This document shows, one piece after another, positions 1 to 6,869 of a stretch of 45,958 nt of DNA. Below the pieces are notes generated by a model. The model worked only from the letters and a program-made list of their open reading frames with translations. It was not told the DNA's origin and made no database searches. The translations under genes were made by a program, and so were the position numbers. The stretch's first letter is position 1. Each line of letters begins with the position of its first letter. The stretch is from a virus. The stretch covers positions 1 to 45,958 of the IMG/VR virus record IMGVR_UViG_3300035699_000198; one strand, 5' to 3'.

Positions 1-4
1 TTAT

Positions 5-355
5 TTAGAAAACAGCGTCATAATTGATGAGTCCTTGATCAGTTAAGTCTGTATCTTCGTTGTGAGCGACGAATGCAACAGTGCCGTCGCCGTATAGCGT
101 GTAGGTGTACTCTTGGCCCATTTGTGCATTGAAAGGCACGACGCCCCAGCCGGTGTATAGACTGTCGTCGAGGTCGAAAGCTTTGGCGCGCAAAAGCTGA
201 GCGAACTTGTATGCCGGGTCATCACCGCGATCGTCTGTAAACTTATTATTGAATGCTTTCAGCCAGGGCATTGTGTGATCAGGGTCGCCGTCCCAGTGTT
301 GATAGACGGATGCGAAGTCGATGCCTGCTACTTCAATAATGGCTTTAGTGCCCAT
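5..355 (-). CDS. Hypothetical protein, 116 aa
   Basis: I do not recognise this protein. It is 116 aa, acidic overall, with no signal peptide, membrane segment or cysteine cluster visible; it is rich in aromatic residues and Asp, and looks like a soluble single-domain protein. The ATG at 355 is preceded by a good AGGAG about 8 nt upstream, which supports the start. It lies 18 bp downstream of the next minus-strand gene and is probably the distal part of the RadC operon. The stop is only five bases from the window edge, so its downstream context is unseen. Confidence 0.6.
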   Translation of the reverse strand: MGTKAIIEVAGIDFASVYQHWDGDPDHTMPWLKAFNNKFTDDRGDDPAYKFAQLLRAKAFDLDDSLYTGWGVVPFNAQMGQEYTYTLYGDGTVAFVAHNEDTDLTDQGLINYDAVF

Positions 356-373
356 GATTTGCTCCTGTTTTGC

Positions 374-625
374 TTAGATTGCGATGGCTTGTGCCAGGTG
401 TTCAAGAAAGGGCTCGATGGGCTGATTGTAAAAATCGAGGCGCACGACTCTTTCGTAGAATAGAAATTGCTCACCACTGTCAACCTGCTTGAGCGTTTCG
501 ATGACGTTCTCGTAGGTCATGTAGTTGGTGCCGGATTCTCCTTCAATCTCGAAAGACTGCTCCGGGTCGATGCCCTTTTCCTGAATGAAGGTGTCGAGCC
601 ACTGATTGAATTGTTTTGGTGTCAT
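374..625 (-). CDS. Hypothetical acidic protein, 83 aa
   Basis: Short, Glu- and Gln-rich soluble protein of unknown function. Its ATG overlaps the stop codon of the RadC-family gene (TAATG arrangement), so the two are almost certainly translationally coupled and co-transcribed. No recognisable motif or catalytic residue pattern is visible. I infer only that it belongs to the same small accessory operon as the RadC-family gene. Confidence 0.6.
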   Translation of the reverse strand: MTPKQFNQWLDTFIQEKGIDPEQSFEIEGESGTNYMTYENVIETLKQVDSGEQFLFYERVVRLDFYNQPIEPFLEHLAQAIAI

Positions 626-1086
626 TAGATGAGTCCTCTTTCAGCGAGTGAGATACAGCGAGCGTGACCGACAACAATGTGATCCAGAACACGAATGTCG
701 AGTAACGCGAGTGCCTCTTTGAGACGCTTGGTAATAGTAACGTCGGCTTGACTGGGTTCAGGATTGCCGCTGGGGTGATTATGCGCGAAGATCACTGCCG
801 CTGCGTTAGCGGCAAGCGCTTGCTTGACGACTTCACGCGGGTAGACAGCAGCCCCGTCAATCGTACCGGATGAGATTTGCGCAAATTCAACGACGCGGTG
901 CCTGTTGTTCAAAAACAGCCCGTAAAACATTTCACTGTCGTTGCTACCAATCTTGTTTTGCAGGTAGTGCATCGTATCTTCGGGTCGCGTCAGGGCAACG
1001 TCGTACTGTCGCATCTTGCGCTCCATGATGGTGTTCGCAGATTGCAGAATACGGAGCTCGCCCGGGGTGTAAATGTTTGCGTTCAT
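625..1086 (-). CDS. radC: RadC/MPN (JAB) family protein, putative metalloprotein
   Basis: This 153-aa protein is the C-terminal MPN/JAB domain of the RadC family without the N-terminal helix-hairpin-helix region. The zinc motif is intact: H102-N-H104-P-S-G-N-P-x-P-S-x-x-D115, with an upstream acidic residue (E52 in the EMFYGLFL strand) at the position of the conserved Glu. RadC-family MPN proteins are common on plasmids, prophages and integrative elements; their biochemical role is not settled despite the historic DNA-repair name. It is the first gene of a three-gene unit (625-1086, 374-625, 5-355) and has a degenerate copy of the window-wide dyad at 1110-1131. ATG at 1086. Confidence 0.88.
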   Translation of the reverse strand: MNANIYTPGELRILQSANTIMERKMRQYDVALTRPEDTMHYLQNKIGSNDSEMFYGLFLNNRHRVVEFAQISSGTIDGAAVYPREVVKQALAANAAAVIFAHNHPSGNPEPSQADVTITKRLKEALALLDIRVLDHIVVGHARCISLAERGLI

Positions 1087-1109
1087 AATGTGTCTCGCTG
1101 TGGTGTTTG

Positions 1110-1131
1110 TGTGATTTCACGATCATTATGA
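1110..1131 (-). promoter_or_regulatory. Degenerate 22-bp dyad operator (site 1)
   Basis: Plus-strand half-sites TGTGATT and ATTATGA separated by 8 bp, 24 bp upstream of the RadC-family start. It has the geometry of the dyad family described at 24266 but ATT/AAT replaces the central ACT/AGT. Toward the gene it is followed by the shared leader (CACAAACACC). Its identity as the same operator rests on geometry, position and near identity to the site at 1754. Confidence 0.4.
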
Positions 1132-1139
1132 CAAGCGCA

Positions 1140-1158
1140 CTGCGGCGTAGCACCGCAG
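1140..1158. terminator. Small GC-rich hairpin downstream of the 198-codon frame
   Basis: Inverted repeat CTGCGG/CCGCAG with a 7-nt loop, between the stop of the gene at 1174-1728 and the promoter region of the RadC-family gene. No T-run follows in the transcribed direction, so a rho-independent terminator is only a possibility. Confidence 0.3.
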
Positions 1159-1173
1159 GCACTCGCTTTTTAA

Positions 1174-1728
1174 CTATGCAGCCTTTTCGAATGCTTCTTG
1201 CACGAAGCGACGGATGATTGCAGGGTCGCAGTCGTCTTCATCAACGGGAAAGAATCTCTCCGGGTCGTCGCGCATGGTGGTGAAGTTCAACTCTGCCGCA
1301 GTCGCTGCAAGCTCTCTGATTTCAGGTTCGCAAGTGGCGTCATACGTGCGCTCGTCGCATTCGCAGTCGAATGACAGGCACATGAAGACGAATTCTTCAG
1401 GCGTTGCTACGGACTCAACCCAGGGCGACCCCATGCTGCCATAGGTGCAGTCAAAATCAGTGGTCGGTGTATACTCCGGGTCGATTCTGTGAATCTCATC
1501 GTAAATGGCGGTTGCGATTTCGATTTCGAAACGAATATAGTCGATACTGGGAATGACACCCGGCTTTCTGATAGCTATCAGAAAGTAATGGTCGAGCTGG
1601 TAGTGCAGGCGTAACACGTATAGCTGATCAGGTGTCAGCCCTTTGCGAAACTCGGCATTGTCTTCGTTGTCTAGCATATCGGCATTTTCGACGTTGCTGA
1701 TGAGTTCAAGCGCATTTTGTAATTGCAT
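1174..1728 (-). CDS. Hypothetical acidic protein, 184 aa
   Basis: Not recognised. The protein is strongly acidic with a mid-protein Cys/Asp-rich stretch (DFDCTYG, then FDCECDER) that could bind metal, and a C-terminal helix. An upstream ATG at 1770 exists but would lie inside the dyad regulatory site at 1754-1775; the ATG at 1728, preceded by AAAAGAGAG, is the better start. It is a monocistronic unit flanked by dyad sites on both sides. Function unknown. Confidence 0.6.
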   Translation of the reverse strand: MQLQNALELISNVENADMLDNEDNAEFRKGLTPDQLYVLRLHYQLDHYFLIAIRKPGVIPSIDYIRFEIEIATAIYDEIHRIDPEYTPTTDFDCTYGSMGSPWVESVATPEEFVFMCLSFDCECDERTYDATCEPEIRELAATAAELNFTTMRDDPERFFPVDEDDCDPAIIRRFVQEAFEKAA

Positions 1729-1753
1729 GGTTAGTGCTCTCTTTTGGTGTCTG

Positions 1754-1775
1754 TTTGACTTCAAGATCATTATGA
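1754..1775 (-). promoter_or_regulatory. Degenerate 22-bp dyad operator (site 2)
   Basis: Plus-strand half-sites TTTGACT and ATTATGA around an 8-bp spacer, 26 bp upstream of the start at 1728. The right half and spacer end are identical to site 1 (GATCATTATGAC), showing that the two upstream regions are related by duplication or selection. Confidence 0.45.
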
Positions 1776-1803
1776 CAAGACAGCACCGGCTGATCTGCTA
1801 TGG

Positions 1804-2121
1804 CTACCAGTCATCGTTGCTGGTGCCGTCGTCACTGCCACCGTACTCATCGTAGAAATCCTCAACAGAGCCTGAGTCGTAATCGCTTTCATCCTGCTCG
1901 ATGCGACCTTCATACTCGCCGCTTTCATCATAAAAACGCTGCCTTTCTATACGCCCCTGATACTCGCCTTTCTCGTCATAGAGGCGCCCGTTATCTTGTA
2001 CCTGCCCTTGGTAGCGCCCCTGCTCGTCATAGAGCCGTTCTGTCGATTGAGCCGGTGTCGCAAGCAGGGCACACACAAGAGCGACGCCGCAGAGCATCAC
2101 AAGCCCGTTGAATTTACTCAC
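1804..2121 (-). CDS. Secreted repeat protein with YDE-x-G-x-Y-x-G-R repeats
   Basis: A 105-aa protein with an N-terminal signal peptide (hydrophobic residues about 6-22, probable cleavage after PAQS) and at least three tandem ~17-residue repeats with the core LYDExGxYQGR (residues ~30-80), followed by a strongly acidic Asp/Gly/Ser tail. The repeats alternate Tyr/Gly in a way that recalls MORN-type or short beta-hairpin repeats, but I cannot assign a family. It should be exported to the periplasm or beyond. Start is GTG at 2121, with GGGGG upstream, overlapping the end of the gene at 2114-2308 by 8 bp. Role in phage or host unknown. Confidence 0.6.
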   Translation of the reverse strand: MSKFNGLVMLCGVALVCALLATPAQSTERLYDEQGRYQGQVQDNGRLYDEKGEYQGRIERQRFYDESGEYEGRIEQDESDYDSGSVEDFYDEYGGSDDGTSNDDW

Positions 2122-2308
2122 TAAGAAACCCCCTCACTGGTGACTTTGGGTCGCCGTAAAACCCCAACTCCATCAAGTCTGCTTCCGTCGCCCACCTCCA
2201 TCGAAAAAACCATTCACCCGGCACGTCGTCAGGAAGCCGCTTTTCGACTTTAATAGCGACGCGCCCGCGTGATCGCTTAACTAACCATCGCCCTGTTAAA
2301 TCACTCAT
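2114..2308 (-). CDS. Hypothetical basic protein, 64 aa
   Basis: Small, Arg/Trp-rich protein of unknown function. Its ATG at 2308 overlaps the end (TGA at 2301-2303) of the reading frame that continues past the stop of the upstream gene, an arrangement typical of coupled genes; see the entry at 2301-2411. It is likely co-transcribed with its neighbours from the site at 2848-2869. No motif recognised. Confidence 0.55.
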   Translation of the reverse strand: MSDLTGRWLVKRSRGRVAIKVEKRLPDDVPGEWFFRWRWATEADLMELGFYGDPKSPVRGFLSE

Positions 2309-2411
2309 CAGATTCTCTCAGTGCCTCTACTACACTGACCCAGACCCAGCCTTGCACGTAAGCGCCGTGATCATATCCTTTGCCTACAGCGGCATCTTCA
2401 TCAACCTCTGT
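2301..2411 (-). pseudogene. In-frame continuation of the 2412-2828 gene beyond a TAA stop
   Basis: After the TAA at 2412-2414 the same frame stays open for 36 codons, ending TGA at 2301. It encodes an acidic tail with the core VDEDAAVGKG and GAYVQGWVWV. Together with the residues before the stop (YRKAAREIVLEGG) this reads like one small domain known from memory in phage and plasmid proteins (AR..y..EG-iEvDe-A-V-GAYVxaWVWV). No start codon with a Shine-Dalgarno lies in the segment. The downstream gene's ATG overlaps its TGA, as expected if it is or recently was the true gene end. Either a nonsense mutation, a sequencing error or readthrough. Confidence 0.5.
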
Positions 2412-2828
2412 TTAGCCGCCTTCAAGTACAATTTCTCGCGCCGCTTTTCGGTATTGCTCGTTAGTTGGCTCTTGCATGACGCTCTCCAATTCACGCGGTA
2501 TTTTAGCGATAGCAGCCAACGTGCGTTCGTAAATCGCTTGCGCATCGGCGTTGTCGGTGTGATCGGCAATCAGTTCTTCAAGACTGTTGCCAAAGATCAG
2601 GCAAAAATCAATCCAGCGCGCGTCACCGCTGCGGCGAAACTGAATAGTGCTAAACTCAGTTGCGATTGCCAGATTCACCATCTCGCCAATGTCAGACGTT
2701 CTGACATTGGTACAGCCTTCTTCATCACAGACCCGGTGAACACTGTAGCCCGCTTGAACAGCATTGACGCACAGATAAGCGATAGCCAGGCGCTCATGAG
2801 CCTGAAGTAATTTCATTTCGGGATTCAT
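2412..2828 (-). CDS. Hypothetical protein, paralogue of the 3601-4101 product
   Basis: A 138-aa protein of unknown function. Residues ~70-95 contain IFGNSxEELIADHTD, which is nearly identical in the protein at 3601-4101, and both share an upstream C-V-x-A-x-x-AGY segment, so the two are paralogues. An upstream ATG frame extends to 2891, but it would run through the dyad at 2848-2869; the ATG at 2828 has GGAG 7-8 nt upstream. The frame continues past its TAA (see 2301-2411), suggesting the product may be truncated. Confidence 0.6.
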   Translation of the reverse strand: MNPEMKLLQAHERLAIAYLCVNAVQAGYSVHRVCDEEGCTNVRTSDIGEMVNLAIATEFSTIQFRRSGDARWIDFCLIFGNSLEELIADHTDNADAQAIYERTLAAIAKIPRELESVMQEPTNEQYRKAAREIVLEGG

Positions 2829-2847
2829 AGTGCGCTCCATTGGTGTT

Positions 2848-2869
2848 TGTGACTTCAGATACAGTATTG
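2848..2869 (-). promoter_or_regulatory. 22-bp dyad operator, degenerate (site 3)
   Basis: Half-sites TGTGACT and AGTATTG (plus strand) with an 8-bp spacer, 20 bp upstream of the start at 2828. Spacer and left half are identical to those of the site at 4122. Followed toward the gene by the leader CACAAACACC. Confidence 0.5.
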
Positions 2870-2905
2870 CGCTTGTGACGCGGGCAATCATCTGAGGGCG
2901 AAGCT

Positions 2906-3139
2906 CTACCCGTCTTGGTGCATTTCAAAAACGCCCACGTAATCGCAAGGGCTATATTTGTACAGCCAGTCATCAAGCTCGTCTTCGGTCATCGTGGTGA
3001 CTACGTGAATTTGGGAATAACTGCGGTCTTCGCGATACATACCGCCGTCTTCAACGCTATGCACAGATTTGAGTCTCGCCAGGCGACGAATAATTTCACG
3101 CTTGCCACTGGTGTCTACATCAATGCCTAATGCATTCAT
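2906..3139 (-). CDS. Hypothetical protein, 77 aa
   Basis: Unrecognised soluble protein, mixed charge, ending ..DYVGVFEMHQDG. The ATG at 3139 is preceded by TTTGGAGCGCACT, the same leader that precedes the start at 2828 (GGAGCGCACTATG), indicating local duplication of translation-initiation regions. A longer frame from a TTG at 3151 lacks support. It is probably transcribed with the gene at 3158-3517. Confidence 0.55.
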   Translation of the reverse strand: MNALGIDVDTSGKREIIRRLARLKSVHSVEDGGMYREDRSYSQIHVVTTMTEDELDDWLYKYSPCDYVGVFEMHQDG

Positions 3140-3157
3140 AGTGCGCTCCAAAAAGTA

Positions 3158-3517
3158 TCACTTAAAAGTTGCCGCCTTTATCTTGGTGTAGGATTTGCTA
3201 TCAGTGGTGCCCATAAATTTGCGACCGTCTTTAAACTCAGCCACAAACGTGACCTCTTTCTTCTTGCCGCCGAGCAGCAACCCGGCAAGCATGCCCGCTG
3301 GCCCCAGCAGTACAGCGCCCGCAGTACCCCAGCCGACAGTGCCCCCTACTTTCTTCACGCTTTCTTCGGTTGCGATTTCAACCGTCTGTAGTTCTTTTAA
3401 TGAGATTAGCTCGCACCCAAATTTATTTCTTTGCCTTCTGAGTTGAAGACCTCCCCAACCTAAGCCGCTGCCAGCACCTTTTGCGAAATCCCCGGCGTGA
3501 ATTGTGATTGTTGACAT
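3158..3517 (-). CDS. Conserved hypothetical protein with Gly-rich hydrophobic segment
   Basis: A 119-aa protein. The middle (~residues 62-86: VGGTVGWG, AVLLGPAGMLAGLLLGG) is a Gly/Ala/Leu-rich hydrophobic stretch long enough for a membrane hairpin, followed by KKKEVTFVAEFKDGRKF, a beta-rich basic region. I recall similar proteins widely annotated as hypothetical in Proteobacteria, with no function. The ATG at 3517 has AGGTG 6 nt upstream; the longer frame to 3595 would overlap the dyad at 3543-3564. Confidence 0.6.
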   Translation of the reverse strand: MSTITIHAGDFAKGAGSGLGWGGLQLRRQRNKFGCELISLKELQTVEIATEESVKKVGGTVGWGTAGAVLLGPAGMLAGLLLGGKKKEVTFVAEFKDGRKFMGTTDSKSYTKIKAATFK

Positions 3518-3542
3518 TTTTTCACCTGTTTCTTGATTGTGT

Positions 3543-3564
3543 TTTGATTTCAGATTCAGTATCG
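3543..3564 (-). promoter_or_regulatory. 22-bp dyad operator, degenerate (site 4)
   Basis: Plus-strand half-sites TTTGATT and AGTATCG with 8-bp spacer TCAGATTC, 26 bp upstream of the start at 3517; spacer differs from the site at 2848 in one base. Confidence 0.45.
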
Positions 3565-3600
3565 CAGCAGCAACAAGGCACTGCGATACTGGCAAGCAAA

Positions 3601-4101
3601 TCAGATTCTCTGTTGCACGGCTTGCCAGATGAGCTCCGCATGCGGGCGATCGGTGTGATCCGCGATCAGTTCTTCGGCGCTGTTGCCAAAAATAAGGTGA
3701 AAGGTAATGGGTTGACCGCCTTGCTTGCGTTTAAAGGTAATCGCGGATTCATCGACAGCGGTTAGCAAATCGATGCAATTAGCGATGCTGCAACCAGAGA
3801 CGCTGTGCAATTCTTCGCCATCATTGACGCTATCGAAAACATAGCCCGCTTTGAACGCCTCAACACAGAGAACCTGAATCACTTTTTCTTCAGCCATGAC
3901 GCGATCAACGACGACCTTGAAACGTCTCAGCCAGCTTAGATTTTCCGTCTTTTCTTCCTCCGTCATGCTGGGGTCAATGCTGCACGATTCACCCTCTATG
4001 CTTGCAATCAACTGCAATTCGAGGTCAGCAAGGGAAAGCTCCGGCAAGTTGCGCTGCTCGCATTGCTCGATGTAGCGGCTTTTCATTCTCTCTACGATCA
4101 T
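3601..4101 (-). CDS. Hypothetical protein, paralogue of the 2412-2828 product
   Basis: A 166-aa protein, acidic and helical at the N-terminus (TEEEKTENLSWLRR), whose C-terminal part carries HLIFGNSAEELIADHTD, shared almost exactly with the 2412-2828 product. The conserved block suggests a common small domain of unknown activity. Start ATG at 4101 with GAGGA upstream and TTTTAAA immediately before it, the same pre-start sequence as at 5413 and 16083. Monocistronic, with a dyad site 21 bp upstream. Confidence 0.6.
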   Translation of the reverse strand: MIVERMKSRYIEQCEQRNLPELSLADLELQLIASIEGESCSIDPSMTEEEKTENLSWLRRFKVVVDRVMAEEKVIQVLCVEAFKAGYVFDSVNDGEELHSVSGCSIANCIDLLTAVDESAITFKRKQGGQPITFHLIFGNSAEELIADHTDRPHAELIWQAVQQRI

Positions 4102-4121
4102 TTTAAAATCCTCATGGTGTT

Positions 4122-4143
4122 TGTGACTTCAGATACAGTGTGA
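4122..4143 (-). promoter_or_regulatory. 22-bp dyad operator, degenerate (site 5)
   Basis: Half-sites TGTGACT and AGTGTGA around 8-bp spacer TCAGATAC, between the RNase H gene end and the gene starting at 4101. It is almost identical over >30 bp to the region at 2848, including CGTCACAAGCG on the far side. Confidence 0.5.
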
Positions 4144-4161
4144 CGCTTGTGACGTGGGTGA

Positions 4162-4845
4162 TCATTTCTGGCTACAGGCGTGATGGTAAGCCTCTAAAGT
4201 GATACCATCGCCTCTCGTTTTCACACCGGCGCGTTTAGCCTCTGCACGACTCAATAGCTTCTCCCGGCAGAATCTGCATAACCCGTCAATCTCACTGGCA
4301 TGACCTTTTGCGCACCTGCATTCTATTTTTGCCTGGCTGCGTTGACTTCGCAATTCCCGCATCTGCCTTCGCGCTGCCTTGTCACACCAGTTATTAACCC
4401 AGGTTCGCGGCTTGCCATCGCTGTTGTGCGCCTTGACGTGATTGATCTTCAGGTCAAAATTACCACGCCTTATCAAATCCCGAACCTTGCCCGAAAATGC
4501 AAACAGCTCGGCGCTCATTTTAGGCATGCGCGCTTTCTGCCCATTTTTAAACTCACGCCACTCCAGCGCCTGTTTGACGAACAGGCAATCGACTACCAGT
4601 ATCATCATGCCTCGCTTGTCATCGCGAAGGCGCTTGCCCAGGTCTTTGTGCTGAATGCACTCTATGATCGCACGACAAGCCGCGATCAACTCTGCTTCAT
4701 GCGCCTGTAGCGCGTTGTCAATCGTAAAAGACCGGCTGATCTTGCAGTCACTATCCCGCGCCCAGTACGCACCACCACCAGCCTTTGTCCGCTCACAATG
4801 ACTGGCATCCGTAAAGATGGTGACGTTGTGAGTCGCCTGAGTCAC
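4162..4845 (-). CDS. rnhA: Ribonuclease HI-like protein with C-terminal Cys motif
   Basis: Residues ~7-160 form an RNase H fold with the four acidic catalytic positions visible: D13 (IFTDAS), E52 (AELIAA), D86 (LVVDCLF) and D155 (NWCDKAA), plus HVKAH at 136-140. RNase HI removes RNA from RNA-DNA hybrids, such as lagging-strand primers. The C-terminus (residues ~173-227) adds a basic region with C176-x-C178 and C190-x-x-C193, likely a zinc-binding extension for nucleic acid. Start GTG at 4845 overlaps the upstream stop (GTGA). Length 227 aa exceeds the ~155 aa of bacterial RNase HI because of this extension. Confidence 0.88.
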   Translation of the reverse strand: MTQATHNVTIFTDASHCERTKAGGGAYWARDSDCKISRSFTIDNALQAHEAELIAACRAIIECIQHKDLGKRLRDDKRGMMILVVDCLFVKQALEWREFKNGQKARMPKMSAELFAFSGKVRDLIRRGNFDLKINHVKAHNSDGKPRTWVNNWCDKAARRQMRELRSQRSQAKIECRCAKGHASEIDGLCRFCREKLLSRAEAKRAGVKTRGDGITLEAYHHACSQK

Positions 4846-5120
4846 TCCAAGTCCACTGTTGTCGATTTAAAATTACTCACGACGACTTTCAATTCTGCAT
4901 CAAGGGCATCAATAGTCGCATCAATGATTTGATCGCCTACAGTTTCAGAAGTAGGCAAGGTAAAAATGGGGGCATCTGTATCGCCGTCTCTCGCGTAAAG
5001 CTGTACAAGCTCGATCGACTGATTCGCCTTAAAGTCTTTCAGCGCTTCAATCTGTCGGCGCAGATTGCCTATTTTTGTGACCCATTCTTCAATGTCTTCT
5101 AACCGATCAAGCGTCATCAT
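4842..5120 (-). CDS. Hypothetical coiled-coil protein, 92 aa
   Basis: Small acidic protein with an N-terminal helical region (RLEDIEEWVTKIGNLRRQIEALKD) of heptad-like spacing; unknown function. It is embedded in a coupled chain: its ATG overlaps the stop of the gene at 5117-5413, and its stop overlaps the GTG of the RNase H gene, so all three are one operon. Confidence 0.6.
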   Translation of the reverse strand: MMTLDRLEDIEEWVTKIGNLRRQIEALKDFKANQSIELVQLYARDGDTDAPIFTLPTSETVGDQIIDATIDALDAELKVVVSNFKSTTVDLE

Positions 5121-5413
5121 AGTTCCCTCACAATCTCGAAATCATTGCCGTAGCCAAGCTGCGCAATGAGAATAAAATCCGGTTCATCGTCGTAGCCGTA
5201 TTTATCTTCATCACCGTCAGGCTCACCTTTGAACAGGCGCAAGATCAATTCTCGATCGTTGATCTGAAAGTGCTGTCGCGCCTCGATCCGAAACTGACTT
5301 TCAGCGGCTTGCAGATTTTCAAAAGTCATTGCTTCTTGAGGGTGTACCTGCGCATTGATACCGATTACGTCGCTGTAGCCGTAGACTGGCTGCAATGTCT
5401 CTGAATCGCTCAT
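5117..5413 (-). CDS. Hypothetical acidic protein, 98 aa
   Basis: Asp/Glu-rich soluble protein with a central EPDGDEDKYGYDDEPDF stretch; function unknown. First gene of the operon leading into the coiled-coil protein and RNase H. The start ATG at 5413 has GGGG upstream followed by TTTTAAA, and a dyad site lies 21 bp further upstream. Confidence 0.6.
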   Translation of the reverse strand: MSDSETLQPVYGYSDVIGINAQVHPQEAMTFENLQAAESQFRIEARQHFQINDRELILRLFKGEPDGDEDKYGYDDEPDFILIAQLGYGNDFEIVREL

Positions 5414-5433
5414 TTTAAAACCCCGTTGGTGTT

Positions 5434-5455
5434 TGTGACTTCATGTTCAGTGTCG
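5434..5455 (-). promoter_or_regulatory. 22-bp dyad operator, degenerate (site 6)
   Basis: Half-sites TGTGACT and AGTGTCG around spacer TCATGTTC, 21 bp upstream of the start at 5413, with the shared CACAAACACC leader on the gene side. Confidence 0.5.
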
Positions 5456-5510
5456 CAACGTCAGCAAGGCAGAGATACACCGGCGCCAGGCGCTTAAAAG
5501 CTCGCCTTTC

Positions 5511-6104
5511 CTAACGCCCGCTAATCGTCTTCCTGTCTCGCGGCTTGTACGCTGCGATCTCGCGCTCCATTGCAGCTGCCCAGTCGTCATCGTTGCTCTC
5601 GCGCTCTGGCAGCGTCTGTGACAGTGTTTGTAGTCTAATGCGTGTCTTGTATGCACCAACGCATTCCCGCAGCGCTGAGCGCATTTCAGAGCGCTCATCG
5701 AAACCGTACACGTCACAATAATACCGAACGACACGATCAAAGGCGGCATCAACGCCGTGCCTGTCGATGCTGACGCTGGTAAACGCCGGCTTTGTCTCCC
5801 AGGGCAGCTTGATGCGCACGGCAAAGGCTTCTTTGGGGTTGCGCCCTTCACGAATGACCGTGACCCGGCGTACCCCGCGCAACTTGCCGTCATCGAGAAT
5901 GTGATAGTCCAAGTCAAAGACCTGTCGAGTAAGGTAGGCACGCTGCCGGCTACGCAGCGATTGGTCTTCGGCGTTTGCCTTTTTCAGTGATTCGCGGGCG
6001 TTAGGTTTATCGACACGAAAGTACCGCTGGGCCGGCTTGTCGCCCCAATAGCGGTAGACTTTCCAGTAATCGATCCCGGTAATAGTGCAACGGCTCACGG
6101 CCAT
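5511..6104 (-). CDS. Basic protein, possible AP2-like DNA-binding repeats
   Basis: A 197-aa basic protein. Two segments look alike in layout: an N-terminal ITGIDYWKVYRYW...AQRYFRV strand pattern and a second LRGVRRVTV...AFAVRIKLPW...SVSIDRHGVDAAF pattern. The latter resembles AP2-type domains of phage DNA-binding proteins (beta strands with R/W contacts followed by a helix). This is weak, from-memory similarity; no catalytic residues are recognisable. ATG at 6104, seven bases after the methyltransferase stop at 6111, so the two are probably co-expressed. Confidence 0.4.
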   Translation of the reverse strand: MAVSRCTITGIDYWKVYRYWGDKPAQRYFRVDKPNARESLKKANAEDQSLRSRQRAYLTRQVFDLDYHILDDGKLRGVRRVTVIREGRNPKEAFAVRIKLPWETKPAFTSVSIDRHGVDAAFDRVVRYYCDVYGFDERSEMRSALRECVGAYKTRIRLQTLSQTLPERESNDDDWAAAMEREIAAYKPRDRKTISGR

Positions 6105-6110
6105 TTTTGA

Positions 6111-6869
6111 TTATCCCCTGTGGTACAAGTGCCATCGTGATTCATCAGTGATTGCGCCCACTGCATTGTCTAACGCAAAGGGTGCAGTGCAACAGTGTAC
6201 CGGATCAAAGCCGAAGTTCGCCATGGTGTCTTCGACTTCCCAATCGTAAGAAGGCTCAAACGACGGCTGCCAGAGAAAATGGTGCTGCAGTGGCCTGTGA
6301 CGTATCAGTAAGCGCCCGAAGTCACGCACAGAGGCAGATGGATGCACGTCGGCAATTAATTGAACGATGCGAAACGCCTGATCTTCGTCGGTGCAGTCTT
6401 TCGTCATGTCCCGGTAGATCAGACGCTCGGCCCAAACTGACCGGTTGCAGACGCGAATCAGTATCTGTGCTTTATCAGCCAGCTTTGTCTTGAGCCTTTT
6501 AAGCAATTGCCCGCGTGTGTGCGCATCGATATAGCTGAACACCCCGGCAATGATCGCCGTGTCATACTTGAAGCCGCCACCACCGATGATAACCCAGGGT
6601 GACGAAAATTCCAGGCAGTCAAAGTGAGCATTGCCCGGTGCGCCTGCTTTAGCGACTCGAATGTAATCTTCATTCTTATCGATGCCGTAAAACTGACGAT
6701 GCGGCTCCGCACGCGCCATTGCGTTGACTTCAGTGCCGTCGCCACACCCCGGTATGATGATGCTCTCCGGTGAAAAGCCATAGTGAGTGATCGCCTCGAT
6801 GTGATCAGGCTCGTTCACCAAGTAGTTCGTGCAGGCAGAACGTGCCCAGGTTCGCAGTGGTGCATTCAT
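6111..6869 (-). CDS. Class I SAM-dependent methyltransferase-like protein
   Basis: A 252-aa protein with a Rossmann methyltransferase signature: motif I at ~37-47 (IIIPGCGDGTEV) and the acidic post-I position D64 in FYGIDKNEDYI, followed by DTAIIAGVFSYID (motif IV-like region) around 103-115. No DNA-methyltransferase NPPY/DPPY motif is visible, so the target is not evident; small molecules, protein, RNA or DNA are all possible. ATG at 6869 overlaps the preceding stop by one base (TAATG). Its place in a phage accessory operon is compatible with a modification or host-takeover role, but that is inference. Confidence 0.6.
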   Translation of the reverse strand: MNAPLRTWARSACTNYLVNEPDHIEAITHYGFSPESIIIPGCGDGTEVNAMARAEPHRQFYGIDKNEDYIRVAKAGAPGNAHFDCLEFSSPWVIIGGGGFKYDTAIIAGVFSYIDAHTRGQLLKRLKTKLADKAQILIRVCNRSVWAERLIYRDMTKDCTDEDQAFRIVQLIADVHPSASVRDFGRLLIRHRPLQHHFLWQPSFEPSYDWEVEDTMANFGFDPVHCCTAPFALDNAVGAITDESRWHLYHRG

